Origin: Chthoniobacteraceae bacterium
Lineage (GTDB): Bacteria > Verrucomicrobiota > Verrucomicrobiia > Chthoniobacterales > Chthoniobacteraceae
Direction: 5' to 3'
Assembly: GCA_947478975.1 (NCBI GenBank)
Contig: CANJYI010000175.1
Span: forward strand, 1-6,220
Length of the DNA: 6,220 bases
A model generated the notes under the pieces. That model saw only the letters and a program-made list of their open reading frames with translations. It was not told the origin of the DNA and searched no databases. Position numbers and translations under genes: made by a program. This document shows, piece after piece, positions 1 through 4,823 of this stretch. Positions within the stretch are counted from its first letter, which is position 1, and the number at the start of each line of letters is the position of its first letter.

Positions 1-216
1 CTTTTCCTTGCCTTCCTTTTTAAGGGCATTCCGCAGGTCGCGGTCGTCCTGCATGTAAAGGCCGTGGAACTTGGTGAGTTGGCCACTGTCCTCGGAAATC
101 GCCCCGGTGGAGGTGTCCTGCAGGTCAGCCACCAGACTGCCGCGCAGGAAATTGGAGGCTGATTTGATGATTTCGTTGGCGGCTAGTGGCTTGGAAGTCG
201 GAGTGTCAGAGCTCAT
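1..216 (-). CDS. cysI: Assimilatory sulfite reductase hemoprotein (beta) subunit, N-terminal fragment
   Basis: The first 72 codons of a gene that continues past the left edge. The product belongs to the siroheme/4Fe-4S sulfite reductase family, which reduces sulfite to sulfide with six electrons in cytoplasmic sulfate assimilation. Recognition rests on the family's N-terminal signature: SNFLRG at about residues 21-26, ADLQDTSTGAISED at 30-43, and FHGLYMQDDRDLR at 50-62. These parallel SNYLRG...EDL...TGG and FHGMYQQDDRDIR of E. coli CysI. The siroheme and iron-sulfur cysteines lie in the C-terminal half outside the window, so completeness and catalytic competence cannot be judged. The start is the ATG at 216, which gives the usual short lead-in before the SNxLRG motif. 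No clear Shine-Dalgarno sequence precedes it. It follows fabF on the same strand after 123 nt. A ferredoxin-dependent sulfite or nitrite reductase relative is possible, but the QDDRD motif favours CysI. Confidence 0.88.
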   Translation of the reverse strand, partial: MSSDTPTSKPLAANEIIKSASNFLRGSLVADLQDTSTGAISEDSGQLTKFHGLYMQDDRDLRNALKKEGKEK

Positions 217-310
217 TTGGGATGGACGGGCTGGAAGGAGGCGGCACCCCATTTGTGGGCGCTTCCTCGTGTGAAAGGGGGAGGATGGGGTGGATTTCGG
301 AAAGGAAACG

Positions 311-323
311 GGCCTTTGGGGCC
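311..323 (-). terminator. Weak terminator-like hairpin after fabF
   Basis: Sixteen nucleotides past the fabF stop codon, GGCC (320-323) can pair with GGCC (311-314) around a 5-nt loop. On the minus strand it is followed by the pyrimidine-rich stretch CGTTTCCTTTCC. The stem is only 4 bp and the T run is interrupted, so this could be a weak intrinsic terminator or chance in GC-rich DNA. If it is not functional, fabF and cysI could be co-transcribed. Confidence 0.25.
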
Positions 324-339
324 TGCTCTGCTCGGTCGG

Positions 340-1590
340 CTAGCCGATGAAAGAGCGCAGCACAAGCGAGGCGTTGTGCCCGCCGAAGCCGAAGCTGTTG
401 TTGAGGCAGGTGGTGACCTTTCGCTCCCGGGCGGTGTGCGCCGTGAAGTCCAAATCACAGCCCTCGTCCGGGTTGTCTAGATTGATGGTCGGGGGAATCA
501 CACCGTGGTTGATCGCTAGGGTGCAGGCGATGCTTTCAACCGCCCCGGCCGCTCCAAGCAGGTGGCCCGTCATTGACTTGGTCGAAGACACCGAAAGCTT
601 TTTTGCGTGCTCTCCGAAAACCGCCTTCAGCGCGCGTACCTCGCACATATCCCCCACCGGCGTGGACGTGCCATGCGCGTTGACGTAGTCGATTTCTTCC
701 GCAGTGATGCCCGCCTTGCGCAACGCCATCCGCATGCACCGCTGGGCTCCCTCCCCGTTTGCGGGAGGCGAGGTCATGTGGTAGGCGTCGGCAGTCAGTC
801 CATAGCCGATGACCTCCCCGTAGATCCGCGCGCCGCGCGCCTTGGCTCGTTCCAAACTTTCGAGCACAAGGACCCCTGCGCCTTCGCCCATCACAAAACC
901 GTCCCGGTCGCGGTCGAACGGGCGCGAGGCCTTTTCGGGAGCGTCGTTGCGGGTCGAGAGCGCCTTCATCGCGCTGAAGCCGCCGAGTCCCAAGGGCACA
1001 ACCGCCGCCTCCGAGCCGCCTGCCAAAAATGCGTCGGCGTCTCCGTCGCGGATCATGCGCCAGGCCTCGCCGATTGCATGCGCTGAGGTCGCGCAGGCCG
1101 AAACGGGCGCGAAGTTGGGCCCCTGCAGTCCGTACTCCATAGAGACCAGCCCGCTCCCCATGTTTGAGATCATCATCGGGATCATCATCGGCGAAATTCG
1201 GCCCGGCCCCTTCGTGATCAAATTCGTGTGCTGGTCCTCCAGCGACTTCAGACCGCCGATGCCCGAGCCGATGATCACACCGAACCGCTCGGGATCTCCT
1301 CCCGGGCCGTCCAGTCCTGCGTCGGCCATTGCCAGTTTGGCCGCAGCCATCGCCAGTTGGGCGTAGCGGTCGGCGCGCCGCGCGTCCTTGGGCACGTTAA
1401 ACCACGTCGCCGCTTCAAAACCCTTCACCTCGCCGCCAATCTGGCAGTCGTATTCAGTAACATCGAAGAGGGTAACCCGCCCAATGCCGCTCCGGCCGTG
1501 GGTAAGGTTGTCCCAAAAGGTGCGGAGATCCGAACCCACGGGACTCACGGTCCCCATTCCTGTGATCACTACTCTGCGGGAAGAACTCAT
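340..1590 (-). CDS. fabF: 3-oxoacyl-[acyl-carrier-protein] synthase II (beta-ketoacyl-ACP synthase, KAS II)
   Basis: Cytoplasmic condensing enzyme of type II fatty acid synthesis. It joins an acyl chain carried on the active-site cysteine to malonyl-ACP with loss of CO2, extending the chain by two carbons. The 416-aa product matches the usual FabF length of about 412. The thiolase-fold N-terminal half opens with RRVVITGMGTVSPVG (residues 5-19). The nucleophile is Cys166 in SACATSAHAIGEA, the catalytic histidines are His306 (VNAHGTSTP) and His343 (TGHLLGAAG), and Lys338 lies in STKSMTGH. Further FabF hallmarks are ALSTRND (210-216), DGFVMGEGAG (230-239), NLDNPDEGCDLDF (370-382) and FGFGGHN (400-406). 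The open frame extends upstream to an ATG at 1686, with another ATG at 1623. The ATG at 1590 was chosen because the conserved N-terminus begins right after it, although no strong ribosome site precedes any of the three. No acpP lies directly upstream, where it is often found. Residues 134-141 (PMMIPMMI) are encoded by a perfect 12-bp tandem duplication. Confidence 0.96.
   Translation of the reverse strand: MSSSRRVVITGMGTVSPVGSDLRTFWDNLTHGRSGIGRVTLFDVTEYDCQIGGEVKGFEAATWFNVPKDARRADRYAQLAMAAAKLAMADAGLDGPGGDPERFGVIIGSGIGGLKSLEDQHTNLITKGPGRISPMMIPMMISNMGSGLVSMEYGLQGPNFAPVSACATSAHAIGEAWRMIRDGDADAFLAGGSEAAVVPLGLGGFSAMKALSTRNDAPEKASRPFDRDRDGFVMGEGAGVLVLESLERAKARGARIYGEVIGYGLTADAYHMTSPPANGEGAQRCMRMALRKAGITAEEIDYVNAHGTSTPVGDMCEVRALKAVFGEHAKKLSVSSTKSMTGHLLGAAGAVESIACTLAINHGVIPPTINLDNPDEGCDLDFTAHTARERKVTTCLNNSFGFGGHNASLVLRSFIG
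1168..1191 (-). repeat. Perfect 12-bp tandem duplication inside fabF
   Basis: GATCATCATCGG occurs twice in direct succession on the plus strand, at 1168-1179 and 1180-1191. The unit is four codons long and in frame, so FabF reads Pro-Met-Met-Ile twice (residues 134-141). No frame disruption results. Confidence 0.85.
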
Positions 1591-1969
1591 ATGACGTGTC
1601 AGACCGTTTAACGTCCTTGTCATGGGGGTTTGATGCAAACTCAAAGTGCCGTTTCGAAGCGGAAGCAGCCGATTTAGGCTTCCCAAGGTTGATATTTTGT
1701 CGGCCGAAAGTGTTTTGTCGGGAAAGTGAGCAGAGGAAGAAGGCTGGTTCTAATTTACACAAGCGAGGTGGGAGATGTTGCGGGGTGTTTGTATGGTCAG
1801 GTTTGACGCTGCTGTGGCGCCATGCGGCCAACCCGTGCACAAGTGCAAGCGCAACGGGGCCCCGCTTTCCCCTGCAGAGGCTCGGCTGGATTGGCTTTCA
1901 GACCAGATGGGAAGGCGTGTCATAGGCGGCGGTGATGCGATCTCATCCCAGCAGGCGCGCCCGAGGCAT
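1591..1969. other. Non-coding gap between the nitrilase gene and fabF
   Basis: The 379 nt between the nitrilase stop and the fabF start hold no recognisable gene. The region must carry the fabF promoter if fabF is not co-transcribed with the genes upstream, but no convincing -35/-10 pair can be picked by eye. Visible structure includes a two-copy direct repeat at 1695-1728, a TGCAC-AA-GTGCA dyad at 1836-1847 and a CGGGGCCCCG palindrome at 1855-1864. No strong intrinsic terminator follows the nitrilase stop. Open frames on both strands cross the region, but none resembles a known protein. No tRNA-like fold was found. Confidence 0.6.
1695..1728 (-). repeat. Two-copy direct repeat upstream of fabF, possible operator
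   Basis: Read on the minus strand, two adjacent copies are CACTTTCCCGACAAAA and CACTTTCGGCCGACAAAA. They are identical except for a 2-bp GG insertion in the second copy. The array lies about 105-138 nt upstream of the fabF ATG, and the second copy contains the palindrome TCGGCCGA. The repeat is directly visible. A role as a tandem binding site for a regulator of fabF is inference; replication slippage without function is an alternative. Confidence 0.5.
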
Positions 1970-3325
1970 TCAATCTGCGCTACGAGAAGGCGGGTCGGGC
2001 GGACGGTGTCTTGGAATTTCCGCTTTGAAGTCGCCGAGGCTTTGCCACAGGAGGCGCTTGTTGAGGTCCACCTCCGCGATTGCGAGCGTTCCCCATGCGC
2101 TGGCCTGCGCCAGCGGCCTGCCGTCGTGGCCGTAGATGGCGGAGATCATCCAGTTGGCTGAGGCGTCCGTGTGCGTGCTGCTGACGATGTAGACGTGGTT
2201 TTCGCAAGCGCGTGCCGCGCCAAGCAGCGGGTTGCAGCCCATCACCGGCCAAGCGATGATTTCGGCACCGCGCTTACCCAGTTCGCGGGCGACCTCGGGG
2301 AAGAAGCCATCGTAGCACACCATCATGCCGACCTTTCCGAACTTGGTGTCGAAGACGGGATAATCTGATCCAGGCTGAAAACCGGCCTCAATTTCGCTGC
2401 GTGGCAGGCAGACCTTGCGATACTTGCCGATGATATTTCCATCCGGTCCGATGAGCACGGCGACGTTGTAAATGAGGGGTCCGTCGCGCTCAATAAGTCC
2501 GGGGACCAGGTGTAGGTTGTGTTGCTTCGCCAGCTTGCCGAAAAACTCAGTGGACGGACCGGGAACCGGTTCTGCGCACTCGGCGTAGGTGCTCCCACTC
2601 GCGTAGGTGAGAACCTCTGGCAGCACGAGAAAGTCCACCCGCTGCCTGCCGGCTTCTTCAATGAGCGGGACAAAGGCAGCGCGCCTTTCTTCGGGGGCTT
2701 TCGTGTTTCGGGGGATGAAGTGTGCGGCGGCAAGCCGCACGATGCGCGGGGCAGGGGCGGGGACCTCAGTCAACGAAACGTCTGCCCATTCGACCTTCGC
2801 CTTAGGAGCCCAGCGGAAGTGCAGTTCTACGACGGCCTGCGTTGCTTTCAACGGCGCCCGATAGGTGTCGGAGACTTCCGTCCATCCGGCAACAGTGTCT
2901 TTGTCTGCCGGAAACTCCGGTTCCGACCGCGGAAAATCTCCAGGGCGATAGGACGCGAAGGACGGTTCATCGTGGGTCACCGCCTTGTTGCTTGAATCGC
3001 GCCACAGGATGCGGACAACACCAGTGCGCCGCGGCGAGTCGGCGTTGGTGACTTTGCGCAAGGCAAAGAAGCGGTAGTGCTGTCCGCCTGTCACGGGCAG
3101 GGACTTCGACCACCAACCGTTCAACCCCGCTCGGGCGTCGGATTCTATGATGAGGCTTCCTGTGCCGGAGGGACCGCCTTTTGCATCGTCCCGAAACAGT
3201 GGGCGAATTTCCTCGCGGGGTACTCCGGTTGTCCAGCCATCGGGCGCGTTCAGCTTGTCTGATGCGGACACTGGGAAAGCCAGTAGGAGCACGCAGCCCA
3301 GCGTGTTGAGTGTAAGTGACTTCAT
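1970..3325 (-). CDS. Secreted carbon-nitrogen hydrolase (nitrilase superfamily) with N-terminal beta-sandwich-like domain
   Basis: A 451-aa exported hydrolase predicted to cleave a non-peptide C-N bond (amide, carbamoyl or nitrile). Residues 1-21 look like a Sec signal peptide: basic MK start, hydrophobic core CVLLLAF, and a likely cut after VSA at position 21. Residues about 25-188 resemble a beta-sandwich or carbohydrate-binding-like module (GLNGWW, HYRFFALRKV, WTEVSDTYRAP, ending in VEWADVSLTEV). The nitrilase domain covers about 195-440. The superfamily triad is intact: Glu237 (FLVLPEV), Lys304 (KYRKVCLP) and Cys337 (VCYDGFFPE). An additional Glu lies in the SEIEAG segment (310-315), and NWMISAIYGHDG fits the C-terminal half. 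The CYDxxFPE context resembles the amidase, N-carbamoylase and beta-ureidopropionase-type branches more than true nitrilases, but the substrate cannot be assigned. The gene begins 33 nt after the DUF1501 stop, so it is probably the last gene of that operon. No Shine-Dalgarno is evident; the start is set by the signal peptide. Confidence 0.88.
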   Translation of the reverse strand: MKSLTLNTLGCVLLLAFPVSASDKLNAPDGWTTGVPREEIRPLFRDDAKGGPSGTGSLIIESDARAGLNGWWSKSLPVTGGQHYRFFALRKVTNADSPRRTGVVRILWRDSSNKAVTHDEPSFASYRPGDFPRSEPEFPADKDTVAGWTEVSDTYRAPLKATQAVVELHFRWAPKAKVEWADVSLTEVPAPAPRIVRLAAAHFIPRNTKAPEERRAAFVPLIEEAGRQRVDFLVLPEVLTYASGSTYAECAEPVPGPSTEFFGKLAKQHNLHLVPGLIERDGPLIYNVAVLIGPDGNIIGKYRKVCLPRSEIEAGFQPGSDYPVFDTKFGKVGMMVCYDGFFPEVARELGKRGAEIIAWPVMGCNPLLGAARACENHVYIVSSTHTDASANWMISAIYGHDGRPLAQASAWGTLAIAEVDLNKRLLWQSLGDFKAEIPRHRPPDPPSRSAD

Positions 3326-3358
3326 GGTGCGGCTTGGGCCTACGCCCGGGAGGCTGGA

Positions 3359-4807
3359 TTAAGACAGAATGTCCTGCACCACCCGGGCGCCTTGGGCGTC
3401 GGTGAGGGTCATGTTTGCGCCGTTGCGCAGGTAGCCGAGCTTTTCGTGGTTGAAGCCAAAGCTGTGTAGCAGCGTGGCGTGCCAATCGTAGTGGTTGACC
3501 ACGTCCTTGATGGCGTGGTGGCCGAACTCGTCTGTTTCGCCGTAGACACAGCCCTGTTTGAAGCCGCCCCCGGCCACCCACTGGCTGAAGCCGTGCGTGT
3601 TGTGGTCCCGGCCCCACTTCTCGCGGCCCGCGTCGTTTTGGAGCACGGGCAGGCGGCCCATTTCGCCGCCCCAATGGACGACAGTGGAGTCGAGCAGGCC
3701 TCGCTGTTTGAGGTCGAACACCAGGGCGGCGCTGCCTCGGTCAGTCTCGGCGCAGCGTTCCGGGAGGTTCTTAATCAGGCTGCCGTGGTGGTCCCAGCTT
3801 TGGCCGTTGTTGAGGACCTGTACGTAGCGTACGCCCCGCTCCACGAGGCGGCGGGCGATCAGGCAGCGGCGGCCGTAGTCGGCCGTGACGGGGTTGTCTA
3901 CGCCGTAGAGGGCGAGGATGTGCTTGGGTTCGCCCGAAATGTCGAGGGCTTCCTTGGCCGCAAACTGCATGCGGCCCGCCAACTCGTAGCTGGCGATGCG
4001 GGCGCGCAGGTCGTGTTCGCCGGGATGTTCGTCGGCGTGTGCGTCGTTGAGCGAACGGAGCAGCGCCATTTGGCGGTCCTGCGCGCGGCCGGCGAGGGCG
4101 GCGGGCGCATCCAGGTTGAGGATGTAGGGAGACTTGGCCTGCACGAGGGTGCCTTGATAGAGGGAGGGCAGCCAGCCGTTGCTCCAGTGCTGGTGCTGGA
4201 AGGTGGGCAGGCCCGAGGGATGCGCCAGCACGACGTAGGCGGGCAGGTCTCGGGTCTCACTGCCCAGCGCGTAGGCGACCCACGCGCCGAGGCTCGGGCG
4301 GCCCACGGTGCCACGTCCGGTGAGCATGGCGAGCATGCCCTGCAAATGGTTGCTCACGCCGGACTTCATGGAACGGATGAGGGTGATGTCGTCGGCCACC
4401 TGCTGGAGGTTGGGGAGCAGTTCGCTCAGTTCCATGCCGCTTTGGCCGGATTTTACAAAGTTCCAAGGGCACCCAAACACCTTGGCCGAGGCCTGGGCGA
4501 CGTTGTCGTACTTCACCTCGCCGGGGAACTTTTCGCCGTGCAGCTTGTTGAGGATGGGCTTCGGGTCGAAGAGGTCCATCTGGGACGGACCTCCCATCAT
4601 AAAGAGCGAGATCATCGCCCGGGCCTTGGCCGGAGCGGGCGGAGTCTTGGGTTTGAGGTCGAAGGAGTCGCCGGAGAGAAGGGGCTTTACGGGTGCGGCG
4701 AGGAGGCCGTCGTCGCGGAGCAGCGAGGCAAGCGCGAGGCCGCCAAGGCCGAAGCTGCCGCCGTGCAAAAAGTGGCGGCGCGAACAAAGGGAGGAGGGGA
4801 GGCTCAT
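3359..4807 (-). CDS. DUF1501 domain-containing protein with twin-arginine signal
   Basis: A 482-aa protein of the DUF1501 family, distantly related to the alkaline phosphatase/sulfatase fold and abundant in Verrucomicrobia and Planctomycetes; no biochemical role is firmly established. A Tat export signal is clear: SRRHFLHGG (residues 9-17) followed by a hydrophobic stretch GLGGLALASLL, with a probable cut near LLAA (35-38). The product should therefore fold before export. Family motifs in order are FMMGGPSQMDLFDPKP (69-84), SGVSNHLQGMLAMLTG (149-164), RYVQVLNNGQSWDHHG (327-342), VVHWGGEMGRLPV (376-388), GRDHNTHGFSQWVAGGG (399-415), YGETDEFGHHA (422-432) and WHATLLHSFGF (442-452). An in-frame ATG at 4885 would add 26 residues overlapping the upstream gene. 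The ATG at 4807 is preferred because it places the Tat motif near the N-terminus and leaves a 16-nt gap after the PSD1 stop. Pairing with a PSD1 protein is typical, and the two probably act together outside the cytoplasm. Confidence 0.92.
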   Translation of the reverse strand: MSLPSSLCSRRHFLHGGSFGLGGLALASLLRDDGLLAAPVKPLLSGDSFDLKPKTPPAPAKARAMISLFMMGGPSQMDLFDPKPILNKLHGEKFPGEVKYDNVAQASAKVFGCPWNFVKSGQSGMELSELLPNLQQVADDITLIRSMKSGVSNHLQGMLAMLTGRGTVGRPSLGAWVAYALGSETRDLPAYVVLAHPSGLPTFQHQHWSNGWLPSLYQGTLVQAKSPYILNLDAPAALAGRAQDRQMALLRSLNDAHADEHPGEHDLRARIASYELAGRMQFAAKEALDISGEPKHILALYGVDNPVTADYGRRCLIARRLVERGVRYVQVLNNGQSWDHHGSLIKNLPERCAETDRGSAALVFDLKQRGLLDSTVVHWGGEMGRLPVLQNDAGREKWGRDHNTHGFSQWVAGGGFKQGCVYGETDEFGHHAIKDVVNHYDWHATLLHSFGFNHEKLGYLRNGANMTLTDAQGARVVQDILS

Positions 4808-4823
4808 GCGGGCGGAGGGCGGG

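Noticed and set aside
217..339. Possible riboswitch or leader peptide ahead of cysI (for example a SAM-type element).
   Set aside because: Only short 4-bp stems such as CCCA-CAAA-TGGG can be drawn. None of the conserved cores of known sulfur riboswitches was seen, and the region is only 123 nt long.
1640..1665. Sequence GTTTCGAAGC resembling a tRNA T-loop.
   Set aside because: The flanking bases do not make a 5-bp T stem, and no acceptor, D or anticodon arms can be found around it.
1591..1686. Upstream in-frame extension of fabF to ATGs at 1623 or 1686.
   Set aside because: The extra residues have no counterpart in FabF proteins, which normally begin just before RRVVITGMG. The ATG at 1590 gives the expected length.
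1454..1840. A 128-codon minus-strand frame overlapping the fabF 5' end and the gap.
   Set aside because: It overlaps fabF in another frame, lacks recognisable motifs, and its composition does not look like a real protein; in particular it is not an acyl carrier protein.
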